Origin: Phytobacter palmae
Lineage (GTDB): Bacteria > Pseudomonadota > Gammaproteobacteria > Enterobacterales > Enterobacteriaceae
Length of the DNA stretch: 64,000 nt
Direction of reading: 5' to 3'
NCBI GenBank assembly: GCA_900112785.1
Contig: FONB01000011.1
Location: 62,001 to 126,000, forward strand
Every line of letters starts with the position of its first letter. The first letter of the stretch is position 1. Below, one piece after another: positions 1-10,280 of the stretch. The notes below the pieces were generated by a model. The model saw only the letters and a list, made by a program, of their open reading frames with translations, was not told the DNA's origin and ran no database searches. The position numbers and the translations under genes were made by a program.

Positions 1-8
1 ACAAATTA

Positions 9-820
<812 letters not shown>

Positions 821-893
821 GGTTTACAACCCGTTGTTTTGTAAAGAGACGACATTCAGAATCTGTGCACCTGATGAAGCGTGATTAATGCTG

Positions 894-923
894 TGCACTA
901 TTTTGGGGCTTCATATTGGTGCG
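894..923 (-). promoter_or_regulatory. Pair of NtrC-like binding sites upstream of glnH
   Basis: The sequence at 894-910 reads TGCACT-ATTT-TGGGGCT, close to the NtrC consensus TGCACC-N4-TGGTGCA. A weaker overlapping match at 907-923 ends in TGGTGCG. The two centres are 13 bp apart and lie about 108 and 121 bp before the predicted sigma-54 start, matching the arrangement known at E. coli glnH. The 753-1127 gap otherwise holds the glnH leader and the dps terminator. Confidence 0.65.
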
Positions 924-1070
924 GAGAACTATTTCGCACAGAAATCATCTTTATTTAGCGCAGGAATGCACCATTAAACAATCTTTTCTTAACAATTTTG
1001 TGAAGTGGTGATAACAGTCTGGCGGTGTTTCAGGCAGGAAAAAATAAAAGTGCGCACCAAAAAAGTGCAA

Positions 1071-1097
1071 ACCCCTTTGCCGGGGCGGCAAAGGGGT
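1071..1097 (-). terminator. Intrinsic terminator after dps
   Basis: Perfect 11-bp stem (1071-1081 with 1087-1097) around a 5-nt loop. Read on the minus strand it is followed by TTTGCACTTTTTTGG. It lies just downstream of the dps stop codon. Confidence 0.8.
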
Positions 1098-1127
1098 CAT
1101 CAGAAGTCTCTATGTCAGAGAGCAAGA

Positions 1128-1667
<540 letters not shown>

Positions 1668-1677
1668 TTATCGAAAC

Positions 1678-1686
1678 TAAGTATAG
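1678..1686 (-). promoter_or_regulatory. dps: -10 element of the dps promoter
   Basis: The minus strand reads CTATACTTA about 50 bp before the dps start codon. A C before TATACT is typical of promoters read by both sigma-70 and sigma-S, which fits the known dual control of dps. A -35 element and OxyR site were not resolved by eye. Confidence 0.5.
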
Positions 1687-1929
1687 CACCAGATTTTTGA
1701 TTGCTGTTTTGGATATACCTATCGGTTCAATAGCAGCGGTAAACATAAGGGCATAATGGCAGAGAATAATTACTATTTCGTACTATCGCGGCGCGAATAA
1801 ATTATCAGTGCCGTGGGATAGGGATGTAAAAATATATATTGAAATGTGACAATTTATCGTTGCAGAACAAAGTTTATTGGCATGAATGCTTATTCAGCAT
1901 GATATGATAACCATGCTGAATAATAATTA

Positions 1930-2817
1930 TTAACCTATATCAACTTTCTCGACTTTAACTTCTCTGCGTAGCGTCATGGTTGAGCCTGTTGAGGCGATCA
2001 CGATGCACATCAATGCGGCAACTTGTTGAAGAGTAAGCGTTTCATTTAAGAAGATCATGCCAGATACCGCTGCCAGGGCCGGTTCCATGCTCATCAGGGT
2101 ACCAAAGGTACGCGTAGGCAGGCGGGTGAGGGCAATCATTTCCAGCGAATAAGGCAGGGCGGTCGATAATATTGCAACCGCAATGCCCAACGGCAGCACA
2201 GACGATTGCCATAATGCTGCGCCGGACTGGAAAGTTCCTAAAGGTACAAATACCAGTGCCGCTATTAATGAACCCAGGGCAACGGTCGCCGGGCCATGTT
2301 CTTCTCCGGCTTTATGACCGGAAATAATATAAACAGCCCAGCATGCGCCCGCTCCCAGCGCATATGCCGCACCGGCTAAATCCACATGGGAAACATTGTC
2401 ACCAAGCGGTAATAAATACCACAGACCCAGCACCGCCATAATAACCCATAAAAAATCAATAGGGCGGCGGGAGCCAAAAAGGGCAACGGAGAGAGGACCG
2501 ACAAACTCCAGTGCAACCGCTATACCCAAAGGTATCGTCTGAATAGAGAGATAAAACATATAGTTCATCGCACCCAGCGATAAACCATAAGCCAGTAACG
2601 GCAGGCGCTGTTCGCGGGTAAAACGCAGACGCCAGGGTTTAAAAATCACCACCAGGATAAGCGTCCCCAGCGCCAGACGTAGCGCAGTCATGCCCGGTGC
2701 GCCCACTATCGGAAACAGCGATTTTGCCAGGGATGCGCCCCCCTGTATAGAGCACATCGCGACGAGCAACACCAATACTGATAACCACACAGGTATCTTA
2801 CGAGACGACCCAGGCAT
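1930..2817 (-). CDS. rhtA: Threonine/homoserine exporter RhtA
   Basis: Inner-membrane exporter of threonine, homoserine and other amino acids, of the drug/metabolite transporter (EamA) superfamily. The 295-residue protein has about ten hydrophobic segments and two EamA repeats, with the conserved stretch LTRLPTRTFGTLMSMEPALAA in the second half. The start at 2817 (MPGSSRKIPVW) gives the same length as the E. coli protein. A longer in-frame start at 2832 adds only MTGER. The gene is minus-strand and convergent with nothing nearby. Confidence 0.96.
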   Translation of the reverse strand: MPGSSRKIPVWLSVLVLLVAMCSIQGGASLAKSLFPIVGAPGMTALRLALGTLILVVIFKPWRLRFTREQRLPLLAYGLSLGAMNYMFYLSIQTIPLGIAVALEFVGPLSVALFGSRRPIDFLWVIMAVLGLWYLLPLGDNVSHVDLAGAAYALGAGACWAVYIISGHKAGEEHGPATVALGSLIAALVFVPLGTFQSGAALWQSSVLPLGIAVAILSTALPYSLEMIALTRLPTRTFGTLMSMEPALAAVSGMIFLNETLTLQQVAALMCIVIASTGSTMTLRREVKVEKVDIG

Positions 2818-2959
2818 CCTTTCTCCTGTCAAATTGTGTCAATCAAAGTAAAACTTGCAGTCTACTTGAAATAGCCCCGGCTGGTTGAGACTTTGTTGAA
2901 AAACAGCGGCTGAAAATAGGTAAAATAGATGACATCTGATGGTTAATTAACCAGGTTGA

Positions 2960-3091
2960 TTAGGAATAATCTGGATGAACATGCCGGGTATTAAGCTCCA
3001 TAATGGCATGTTCTGCGGAAAAACGTTCGTTTAATGAAAGAGTTAGTAAACGTGTGAAATGTTCTGTTACATGAAATGGCTCTTTAGACAT
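2960..3091 (-). CDS. Possible 43-residue small protein between rhtA and ompX
   Basis: A minus-strand ORF starts at ATG 3091 and ends at TAA 2960. It is preceded by a plausible ribosome site (GGGA, about 7 nt before the ATG). The product begins MSKEPFHVTEHFTRLLTLSL and continues with NERFSAEHAIMELNTRHVHP. It looks soluble and amphipathic, with no membrane segment. I do not recognise it. It occupies most of the 353-bp gap between rhtA and ompX, where the ompX promoter must also lie, so it could be a chance ORF. The clean start, stop and ribosome site make it worth listing. Confidence 0.4.
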   Translation of the reverse strand: MSKEPFHVTEHFTRLLTLSLNERFSAEHAIMELNTRHVHPDYS

Positions 3092-3170
3092 CGTTTATCC
3101 CAAAGAGTTTCTTAACAATTTTTGATATATTTAAATCTTAGGATTTACTTGAAGCACATTTGAGGTGGTT

Positions 3171-3683
3171 ATGAAAAAAATTGCATGTCTTTCAGCACTG
3201 GCCGCTGTTCTGGCGGTATCCGCAGGTTCCGCTTTTGCAGCAACTTCCACTGTTAGCGGTGGTTACGCGCAGAGCGACGCTCAGGGCGTAGCGAACAAAG
3301 CAAACGGCTTCAACCTGAAATACCGCTACGAGCAGGACGACAACCCGCTGGGTGTTATTGGCTCCTTCACGTACACTGAAAAAGATCGCACTGAAGATGG
3401 CGTCTATAACAAAGGCCAGTACTACGGTATCACTGCAGGTCCGGCTTACCGTCTGAACGACTGGGCAAGCATCTACGGTGTTGTGGGTGTTGGCTACGGT
3501 AAATTCCAGCAGACCGTTGACACGGCTAAAACTTCAGATACCAGCGACTACGGTTTCTCCTATGGCGCGGGTCTGCAGTTCAACCCGATGGAAAACGTTG
3601 CACTGGACTTCTCCTATGAGCAGTCTCGCATTCGTAGCGTTGACGTAGGCACCTGGATCGCAGGCGTCGGCTACCGTTTCTAA
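3171..3683 (+). CDS. ompX: Outer membrane protein OmpX
   Basis: Small eight-stranded outer-membrane beta-barrel of the Ail/OmpX family. It has 170 residues with a 23-residue signal peptide ending SAFA. The mature protein has alternating aromatic strands (GGYAQSD, FNLKYRYEQDDNPLGVIGSF, YYGITAGPAYRLNDWASIYG) and the C-terminal barrel signal ending GYRF. ATG 3171 is preceded by TTGAGGTGGTT, a good ribosome site. It ends at a strong bidirectional terminator shared with opgE. Confidence 0.98.
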   Translation: MKKIACLSALAAVLAVSAGSAFAATSTVSGGYAQSDAQGVANKANGFNLKYRYEQDDNPLGVIGSFTYTEKDRTEDGVYNKGQYYGITAGPAYRLNDWASIYGVVGVGYGKFQQTVDTAKTSDTSDYGFSYGAGLQFNPMENVALDFSYEQSRIRSVDVGTWIAGVGYRF

Positions 3684-3696
3684 TTCGGCTGGCAAT

Positions 3697-3726
3697 AAAA
3701 AATCCGCCTCAAGGGGCGGATTTTTT
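3697..3726 (+). terminator. Bidirectional intrinsic terminator between ompX and opgE
   Basis: A-run and TCCGCC pair with GGCGGA and a T-run around the loop TCAAGG. The 12-bp arms are 3697-3708 and 3715-3726. It is flanked by A and T tracts, so it should work for ompX on the plus strand and for opgE on the minus strand. Confidence 0.9.
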
Positions 3727-3748
3727 TGCCTGTTATTCAGGAAATCAC

Positions 3749-5332
3749 TTAACGATGCGTATCGAAAACATCGGTCGCCAGGCGGTCATAGTCAATTTTC
3801 TGTAACTTAAAGTTGGTAATGTACACTGGCCCGACTTTTTGCTCGGACATGAACGGGTACGAATTTTTAATCTCCTGGGTGGTGATGCCTGTCCACTGGG
3901 AGAAGAAGCTCAGGAAATCGTTCGCTGAACGGCGCGCTTTAATCTCCCGATGCTTCGTGTCATCGCTCGACAGCACCATAAACGGCACCTGGAAGTTTTG
4001 TTTAAACAGGTCGTCATGTGCCAGATATTGCACGTCCGTCCCGCGCTCCCTGAATGTCAGCCCGTGGTCAGAGAAATAAACCATAGAGAAACTGTCATTC
4101 GTGGCAACCAGTTGGGAGTAGAGTTTACCCAACAGTTCATCCGTTGCGGTGATGGAATAGAGGTAGCAAGAGGTCTCTTTTGACTGCACGAACTCGCTGT
4201 ATTTACCGCCGGAGCGCTCGCAGGTTGACGGGTGTGAGCCCATCAGATGCAACACAATCAACTGCGGCTGGGTGCGTTTGGTAGCCAGTACCTGATTGGT
4301 CAGCTTAAGCAAATCTTCATCACGGGTATTTTTATCCGCTTCGAAATCACCGCTTTTCAGGAACTGCACTTCATCTGCACGCTTCGCGATACTGGCAATT
4401 GCAGTGTCATACTCGCCGATCTGCCCCTGATTAGAGAACCACCAGGTCTGAAAGCCCGCGCGGTTTGCGAGGGTAACAAAATTATCCTGATACTGCGGCT
4501 TATCATCAACCACACGGTTGAGCGTCAGGCCCAGCGATTTCTGGGTCGAACCGCTGGCAGAGATGTAATCCATAAAGAACGTGCCATTGGCCTGGCTTTC
4601 GAACGGTGTATTGTTCCAGTGGCCGCCAAAGGCGCCCGCCGCGTCACGGCGTACGCTCTCGCCAATCACCACTACATAGGTATGATACTTCGGTTTGACG
4701 CCAAGGACAGTCCAGGTGTCCTTCATGCTGGCGAGCTGCGCCATGTTTTCCTGCTCTTTCACCACTTCATAGTTGTTCACCGCGACATCGCGAACGAAAC
4801 GCAGGACCGGAACACCGGTATCAATCAGTCTGAACTCAAAGCCGCGGAAGTGGTTTTGCACCGGGCCAATAAAATAGGATGCGACGCAAAATACCACGCC
4901 GAGCGTATCCCATTTGAGCCACGGGGTTGACGGCTGCGTTACCCGGCGACGCATCGACACAATACCCAGCGCAAAAATAAACGCGCCGATAGCGTAATGA
5001 TGCCATGGGAAAATCGTCAGAATTTCCGTCGACTCTTCCATATTGGTCGAGTGCAGGGCCAGCAGGGTATTAAAGTTCGGTGCGCCATAGGCCTGACCAA
5101 ACGGGAAATAGCAGGCGGCGACGAGTGACGTGATACCAATGACAATTTTTTGCGCCCGGGGCGCATGTCGCCACAGTACGCACAGAGCACAGGTAAAGAC
5201 CACGGCGTACAGGACACTAAATTCATAACCAAGAGCAAAATTAATCAACATTGACTGGAGAAAATAGAAACCTGTCCACGGATTGATTGTCTGGCTGCGG
5301 AAGGCAACGGATTCTTTAAGGATTATGCTCAT
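3749..5332 (-). CDS. opgE: Osmoregulated periplasmic glucan phosphoethanolamine transferase OpgE
   Basis: Inner-membrane enzyme that transfers phosphoethanolamine from phosphatidylethanolamine to periplasmic glucans (formerly YbiP). The 527 residues match E. coli. The N-terminal third has several membrane segments. A periplasmic sulfatase/alkaline-phosphatase-type domain follows, with the metal motif VVVIGESVRRDA, the presumed nucleophile region SASGSTQKSLGLT, LHLMGSHP, and YFSDHGL near the C-terminus. It is convergent with ompX. The 277-bp gap upstream to mntS contains the opgE promoter region. I saw no further gene there. Confidence 0.93.
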   Translation of the reverse strand: MSIILKESVAFRSQTINPWTGFYFLQSMLINFALGYEFSVLYAVVFTCALCVLWRHAPRAQKIVIGITSLVAACYFPFGQAYGAPNFNTLLALHSTNMEESTEILTIFPWHHYAIGAFIFALGIVSMRRRVTQPSTPWLKWDTLGVVFCVASYFIGPVQNHFRGFEFRLIDTGVPVLRFVRDVAVNNYEVVKEQENMAQLASMKDTWTVLGVKPKYHTYVVVIGESVRRDAAGAFGGHWNNTPFESQANGTFFMDYISASGSTQKSLGLTLNRVVDDKPQYQDNFVTLANRAGFQTWWFSNQGQIGEYDTAIASIAKRADEVQFLKSGDFEADKNTRDEDLLKLTNQVLATKRTQPQLIVLHLMGSHPSTCERSGGKYSEFVQSKETSCYLYSITATDELLGKLYSQLVATNDSFSMVYFSDHGLTFRERGTDVQYLAHDDLFKQNFQVPFMVLSSDDTKHREIKARRSANDFLSFFSQWTGITTQEIKNSYPFMSEQKVGPVYITNFKLQKIDYDRLATDVFDTHR

Positions 5333-5609
5333 AGATTACTTCACGAAAACGCCATGTGCTCACCCTGGCGAAAGGGTCAAAACCTGCCGGACAGTGCGTG
5401 GAGAGGGAAAGAGGTCCGCTTCTGCGAGCCGCAATTTGTGCAGGGCTGCGCAAAGATAAAGTTAGCCGTGCTGAAGGTCAACACCTGCTACCGTGTCGTT
5501 TTGGGAGGGCGGTTGCAAATCAAACAAATAAGTGAAAATTATGTGCGGGCAATCCGATTATAACGGGTGAATGTGACGGAAAAATGAAGCGGCGTACCGC
5601 GACGCCGCA

Positions 5610-5738
5610 TTAATGAGAACTTTTATCGTCTTTCTGTGGCTTGCCGTTAAACATATCACACAGCATGTTCAGCAGCAGCAGACGAACTTGAAACGGGGAG
5701 TGAGTAAACACGCTCATGCACCTCTGAAATTCGTTCAT
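5610..5738 (-). CDS. mntS: Small manganese-response protein MntS
   Basis: 42-codon gene with start ATG 5738, stop TAA 5610 and a strong AGGAGGT ribosome site (GGAGG immediately upstream, on the minus strand). The product begins MNEFQRCMSVFTHSPFQVRL and ends PQKDDKSSH, clearly the MntS family by my recollection of the E. coli sequence. MntS raises available cytoplasmic manganese and is repressed by MntR with manganese. In E. coli the RybA small RNA overlaps this locus. A textbook MntR box lies 64 bp upstream of the start codon. The divergent neighbour mntR confirms the assignment. Confidence 0.95.
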   Translation of the reverse strand: MNEFQRCMSVFTHSPFQVRLLLLNMLCDMFNGKPQKDDKSSH

Positions 5739-5801
5739 GTTGACCTCCTTACTGATTTGTTCACTCCCGGCCATCCATGCCGGATTGAACGTATTACATA
5801 C

Positions 5802-5823
5802 AGATATAGCACAGGCTATATTT
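5802..5823. promoter_or_regulatory. MntR operator between mntS and mntR
   Basis: The 22-bp element has half-sites AGATATAGC and GCTATATTT separated by ACAG. It closely matches the MntR box consensus, whose halves are AAACATAGC and GGCTATGTTT. It lies in the mntS promoter and should repress mntS when manganese is plentiful. Confidence 0.88.
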
Positions 5824-5930
5824 TATAGCTATGGCTAAGACGTTAATTTTTTGTGCTGGTTCACCTATGGTTTACAATGTGCCTTCTCTTATATGATGCG
5901 GGTATCGCGTCACACCTCAGAGGAAGCACA

Positions 5931-6401
5931 ATGAACCGTCGCGCAGGTAAGCAAACAATAAAAAAAGTGACGCTGGTAAATGTTGAAGAACATGTTGAAG
6001 GCTTTCGTCAGGTGCGCGAAGCGCATCGCCGCGAGCTGATCGACGATTATGTTGAATTGATTTCAGATTTAATCCATGAAGTGGGCGAAGCCCGCCAGGT
6101 GGATATGGCAGCGCGGCTTGGTGTTTCACAGCCAACAGTGGCAAAAATGTTAAAGCGACTGGCGACGGTAGGACTGATTGAGCAAATTCCCTGGCGCGGG
6201 GTGTTTTTGACGCCGGAAGGGGAGAGGCTCGCACAGGCCAGCCGCGAGCGTCATCAAATTGTTGAAAGCTTTTTACTGGTGCTGGGCGTAAGCCCGGAAA
6301 TCGCCCGTCGTGACGCGGAAGGAATGGAACACCACGTCAGTGAAGAAACGCTTGAGCGTTTTCGTCTGTTCACTTTGCAACAAGGGTTGCCGTCTGAATG
6401 A
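5931..6401 (+). CDS. mntR: Manganese-responsive transcriptional regulator MntR
   Basis: DtxR/MntR-family repressor of manganese uptake and mntS. The protein has 156 residues. The N-terminal winged helix carries the recognition helix [16 protein letters not shown], and the metal-binding dimerisation domain follows with [17 protein letters not shown], including the family His/Glu ligands. ATG 5931 follows AGAGGAAGCACA. An in-frame ATG at 5853 would add 26 residues unlike the family. The stop overlaps the ybiR start (ATGA), so the two genes are translationally coupled. Confidence 0.96.
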   Translation: MNRRAGKQTIKKVTLVNVEEHVEGFRQVREAHRRELIDDYVELISDLIHEVGEARQVDMAARLGVSQPTVAKMLKRLATVGLIEQIPWRGVFLTPEGERLAQASRERHQIVESFLLVLGVSPEIARRDAEGMEHHVSEETLERFRLFTLQQGLPSE

Positions 6402-7507
6402 ATCTCCCATTCTTTCGCGCGTTGCTGCGCGATCGCTTTTTGCACCTCCTGCTGATTATTGGTTTGGGTCTCTGTTTTGCTGTTCCTTTTGCGCCCGCCA
6501 CCTGGCCGGGTGCCATTGACTGGCACACCATTATTACCCTCAGCGGTTTGATGCTGCTGACCAAAGGCGTGGAACTGAGCGGCTATTTTGATGTGCTGGG
6601 GCGTCGCATGGTGCGGCGTTTTCACACCGAACGGCAACTGGCCATGTTTATGGTCCTGGCGGCGGCGCTGCTTTCAACCTTCCTGACCAACGACGTGGCG
6701 CTGTTTATTGTGGTGCCGCTTACCATCACTTTAAAAAAACTCTGTGAAATTCCGGTCAATCGGTTAATCATTTTTGAGGCGCTGGCCGTAAACGCGGGTT
6801 CGTTACTAACCCCCATTGGCAACCCGCAAAATATCCTGATTTGGGGACGTTCCGGGATGTCATTCCCGGCCTTTATCTGGCAGATGACGCCGCTGGCACT
6901 GGCGATGATGGCGACACTGCTGGCGCTGTGCTGGTTCTGTTTTTCCAGTAAGGCGCTTAACTACCATAGCGGCGTTAAAAACCCGGACTGGCAGCCCAGG
7001 CTGGTCTGGAGCTGTCTGGGCTTTTACCTGGTCTTTATTACGGCGCTGGAGCTAAAACAGGAGCTGTGGGGTCTGGTCGCGGTGGGTGTGGGCTTCTTAT
7101 TGCTCGCACGACGTGTTGTGTTGAGCGTGGACTGGACGTTGCTGCTGGTATTTATTGCCATGTTTATCGACGTCCATTTGCTGACCCAACTGCCCGCGTT
7201 GCATCATATTTTAACCGGCACCAGCCAGCTTTCGCCTTCCGGTCTGTGGTTAACCGCCATTGGTCTGTCGCAGTTTATCAGTAATGTGCCGGCGACCATT
7301 TTGTTGCTCAATTATGTGCCGCCAGATACCTTGCTGGCCTGGGCGGTCAATGTCGGTGGTTTTGGCCTGTTGCCTGGTTCACTGGCGAATTTAATTGCCT
7401 TGCGAATGGCGAACGATCGGCGCATCTGGTGGCGCTTTCATGTTTATTCCCTTCCCATGCTGCTGTGGGCCGCACTGGTCGGCTACGGATTACTACTTCT
7501 CAGATAG
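6398..7507 (+). CDS. ybiR: Anion transporter-like membrane protein YbiR
   Basis: Inner-membrane protein of the ArsB/NhaD (ion transporter) superfamily. It has 369 residues and about ten to eleven membrane segments. The family motif region [19 protein letters not shown] and the [15 protein letters not shown] loop are visible, and [17 protein letters not shown] mirrors the latter in the second half. It overlaps mntR by 4 bp, a conserved arrangement. Its substrate is not established. Co-transcription with mntR hints at a metal or stress connection, which is inference only. Confidence 0.9.
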   Translation: MNLPFFRALLRDRFLHLLLIIGLGLCFAVPFAPATWPGAIDWHTIITLSGLMLLTKGVELSGYFDVLGRRMVRRFHTERQLAMFMVLAAALLSTFLTNDVALFIVVPLTITLKKLCEIPVNRLIIFEALAVNAGSLLTPIGNPQNILIWGRSGMSFPAFIWQMTPLALAMMATLLALCWFCFSSKALNYHSGVKNPDWQPRLVWSCLGFYLVFITALELKQELWGLVAVGVGFLLLARRVVLSVDWTLLLVFIAMFIDVHLLTQLPALHHILTGTSQLSPSGLWLTAIGLSQFISNVPATILLLNYVPPDTLLAWAVNVGGFGLLPGSLANLIALRMANDRRIWWRFHVYSLPMLLWAALVGYGLLLLR

Positions 7508-7607
7508 TGCTGATTTGTCAGTTTATCCTGGAAAATGTATAGCAACCGCCTAAGTTTAGTAAACGGCGTAACTGTGACGCCGTTCACTGACAGGACTGTT
7601 GCGAACT

Positions 7608-8711
7608 ATGGCAGAAAATTCAACCGCCCCTGAGAACGGGCAGGAAACTCAAACAGAAGAGACGCAAAATCGCAAACGCCCCGGTAAGAAGCCCCTCATC
7701 ATCCTCGGCATTGTGGTGATGGTGATGGTTGTCGTCGCGCTGGTGTGGTGGTTACTTACCCGCAATGAAGAGACGACAGACGATGCGTTTACCGACGGCG
7801 ATGCGGTCACCATCGCGCCGAAAGTGGCAGGCTACGTTACTGAACTGCGCGTAAAAGATAACCAGCAGGTGAAAAAGGGAGACCTGCTGGTGGTGATTGA
7901 TCCCCGCGATGCCACGGCGCAGCGCGATCAGGCGCAGGCGCAACTTGGACTGGCGACGGCCCAGCTCCATCAGGCGCAGGCGCAACTGGATTTGTCAAAA
8001 GTACAGTACCCGGCCCAGCGTGACGAAGCGCGGGCGCAGGTATTGAAAGCGCAGGCCGATTTAGCCAATGCGCAGGCTGCCTATAAACGCCAGCGCGGCG
8101 TCGATCCTCGCGCCACTACACAACAAAATATTGACAGCGCCAATGCGCAGTTACGCAGCGCACAGGCGCAGTTGGCGAGTGCGCAGGCGCAACTGGAAGT
8201 GGCGGATCAGGTGCAGTTGCAGATTCGCCAGCAGGAGACCAATGTTGAGGCCCGTCAGCGTCAGGTGGATCAGGCGAAAGCGCAGCTTGAAACTGCTGAG
8301 CTAAATCTCTCATGGACAGAGGTTCGCGCGCCATTCGACGGTTTTGTCACTAAACGTAATGTGCAAACCGGCACCCTGGTGCAGGCGGGCACAGCGCTGT
8401 TTTCCCTGGTCTCACCGCAAATCTGGGTGACGGCGAATTTCAAAGAGTCGCAGCTTGAACGCATGCGTCCGGGCAATAAAGTGACGGTGAAAGTCGACGC
8501 CTGGCCGGATCTGGAGCTGGAGGGGCATGTTGACAGTATTCAGCAGGGGAGCGGTTCTAAGTTCTCTGCCTTCCCGTCTGAGAATGCCACCGGCAACTTC
8601 GTGAAAATCGTCCAGCGCGTACCGGTGAAAATCGTCATTGATAAAGGGCTGGATGCGAACCGTCCGCTGCCACTTGGTCTGTCAGTAGAACCTAAGGTAA
8701 CTGTGGAATGA
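7608..8711 (+). CDS. EmrA/HlyD-type membrane fusion protein of a tripartite efflux pump
   Basis: Periplasmic adaptor linking an inner-membrane drug exporter to an outer-membrane channel. There are 367 residues from ATG 7608. The cytoplasmic N-terminus is short and basic, followed by one membrane anchor (about 28-48), a lipoyl half-motif, and a long Ala/Gln-rich coiled-coil hairpin (about 105-225, with repeats such as AQAQLGLATAQLHQAQAQL). The second lipoyl half (NLSWTEVRAPFDGFVTKRNVQ) and a beta-barrel domain (VTANFKESQLERMRPG) complete it. It overlaps the pump gene by 4 bp. E. coli has no such gene between ybiR and ldtB. Confidence 0.88.
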   Translation: MAENSTAPENGQETQTEETQNRKRPGKKPLIILGIVVMVMVVVALVWWLLTRNEETTDDAFTDGDAVTIAPKVAGYVTELRVKDNQQVKKGDLLVVIDPRDATAQRDQAQAQLGLATAQLHQAQAQLDLSKVQYPAQRDEARAQVLKAQADLANAQAAYKRQRGVDPRATTQQNIDSANAQLRSAQAQLASAQAQLEVADQVQLQIRQQETNVEARQRQVDQAKAQLETAELNLSWTEVRAPFDGFVTKRNVQTGTLVQAGTALFSLVSPQIWVTANFKESQLERMRPGNKVTVKVDAWPDLELEGHVDSIQQGSGSKFSAFPSENATGNFVKIVQRVPVKIVIDKGLDANRPLPLGLSVEPKVTVE

Positions 8712-10279
8712 CTGACGTTAGCCATGAAAACTGGCGACCGGCCAGTAATCCATGGGCCGTCGCCTGGGTGGTGACGCTGGCGGTCTTTATGGAGATCCTC
8801 GACACTACCATCGTCAACGTCGCATTGCCGCATGTTGCCGGTTCACTTTCCGCCAGTTACGACGAATCCACCTGGGTACTGACCAGCTATCTGGTGGCTA
8901 ATGGTATCGTGCTGCCCATTTCGGCATTTCTCAGCCGCGTGTTCGGGCGTAAACAGTTTTTCCTGATTTGCATCGTGATGTTCACCATTTGCTCCTTCTT
9001 GTGCGGTATCGCGACGGAACTGTGGCAAATCATTCTTTTTCGCGTATTGCAGGGCTTTTTTGGCGGCGGCTTACAGCCAACGCAGCAGTCGGTACTGCTG
9101 GATTACTTCAGGCCTGAGGATCGCGGCAAGGCGTTTGGTCTCTCTTCGATTGCGATCATTGTCGCTCCCGTACTGGGGCCGACGCTGGGCGGCTGGATAA
9201 CCGATAACTACTCCTGGCGCTGGGTCTTTTTTATCAATATCCCGGTCGGTATTGTTACGGTACTCGCGATTTATCAGCTACTGGAAGATCCGCCGTGGGA
9301 GCGTAAGTCAGACAAAAAACTGACCATTGACTGGCCGGGGATCGGCCTTATCGCTCTCGGACTCGGTTGCCTGCAGGTAATGCTGGACCGTGGGGAAGAT
9401 GAAGACTGGTTCGCCTCTGATTTTACCCGCATTTTTGCTGTGCTGACGGCAGTCGGCATTGTCGGCGCGATTTACTGGCTGCTGTATGCCAAAAAGCCAG
9501 TGGTAGATTTGCGCTGCATGGCAGATAAAAACTTTGCTGTCTCCAGTCTGCTGATGGCGGGTATGGCGATGATCCTCTATGGCAGCTCGGTGGTGATCCC
9601 ACAGCTGGCGCAGCAGGATCTGGGCTATACCGCAACCTGGTCAGGGCTGGTACTGTCGCCGGGTGCAGTACTTATTGTGCTGACTATCCCGCTGGTGCTC
9701 AAACTGATGCCCATCGTGCAGACGCGCTGGATTATCGCCTTTGGCTTTTTCTGCCTCGCTGCTTCGTTCTGGTGGTCGCGTACGCTGACGCCGGATATCG
9801 ATTTTGAAACCCTGATGCTGTTTCGCAGTGCGCAATCGATAGGCCTGGGCTTCCTGTTTGTGCCGCTGACCACGATTGCGTTTATCACCATTCCACGTCA
9901 ACTCAATGCCGATGCGGCCGCGTTATTCACGATGTTCCGAAATGTCGCGGGATCGGTGGGGATTTCACTTTCTACGGCGGCGATAACCGAACGGTCACAG
10001 GCGCACAGCGCCCATCTGGCGTACAACATGTCGCCGCTGAATGAACAGTTCCAGCTGGCGGTGCGCGAATCGGCGCAAGCGATCCGCAATTTCACCGCGC
10101 TGGTGGGTGACCCGATGAATACAGCGATGGGGCAGATGTATAAAACGATGATCGCGCAGTCGCGTTTTCTGGCTTATATCGACGTGTTCACGCTACTCAG
10201 TATTGTCGCACTGTTATTGATTCCTTTTTGTTTACTGCTATCGCCGATTAAGAGCGAAGGCAGCGCAGGAGCACATTAA
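8708..10279 (+). CDS. EmrB/QacA-type (DHA2) multidrug efflux MFS transporter
   Basis: Proton-driven drug exporter of the 14-TM DHA2 family. It has 523 residues. The N-terminus has the family hallmark MEILDTTIVNVALPHVAGSL, then the exporter motif C region (APVLGPTLGGWITDNYSWRW) and the long interdomain loop VNL/VDLRCMADKNF. The start ATG 8708 overlaps the adaptor stop codon by 4 bp, and the outer-membrane factor starts 1 nt after its stop, so the three genes form one translation unit. The substrate is unknown. The relatives EmrAB and FarAB export hydrophobic compounds. Confidence 0.9.
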   Translation: MTDVSHENWRPASNPWAVAWVVTLAVFMEILDTTIVNVALPHVAGSLSASYDESTWVLTSYLVANGIVLPISAFLSRVFGRKQFFLICIVMFTICSFLCGIATELWQIILFRVLQGFFGGGLQPTQQSVLLDYFRPEDRGKAFGLSSIAIIVAPVLGPTLGGWITDNYSWRWVFFINIPVGIVTVLAIYQLLEDPPWERKSDKKLTIDWPGIGLIALGLGCLQVMLDRGEDEDWFASDFTRIFAVLTAVGIVGAIYWLLYAKKPVVDLRCMADKNFAVSSLLMAGMAMILYGSSVVIPQLAQQDLGYTATWSGLVLSPGAVLIVLTIPLVLKLMPIVQTRWIIAFGFFCLAASFWWSRTLTPDIDFETLMLFRSAQSIGLGFLFVPLTTIAFITIPRQLNADAAALFTMFRNVAGSVGISLSTAAITERSQAHSAHLAYNMSPLNEQFQLAVRESAQAIRNFTALVGDPMNTAMGQMYKTMIAQSRFLAYIDVFTLLSIVALLLIPFCLLLSPIKSEGSAGAH

Positions 10280-10280
10280 T

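Noticed and set aside
866-871. TGCACC as a further NtrC half-site near glnH
   Set aside because: No matching TGGTGCA half at the right spacing.
5613-5828. 71-codon plus-strand ORF over mntS
   Set aside because: Antisense to mntS, which has the strong ribosome site and a known product.
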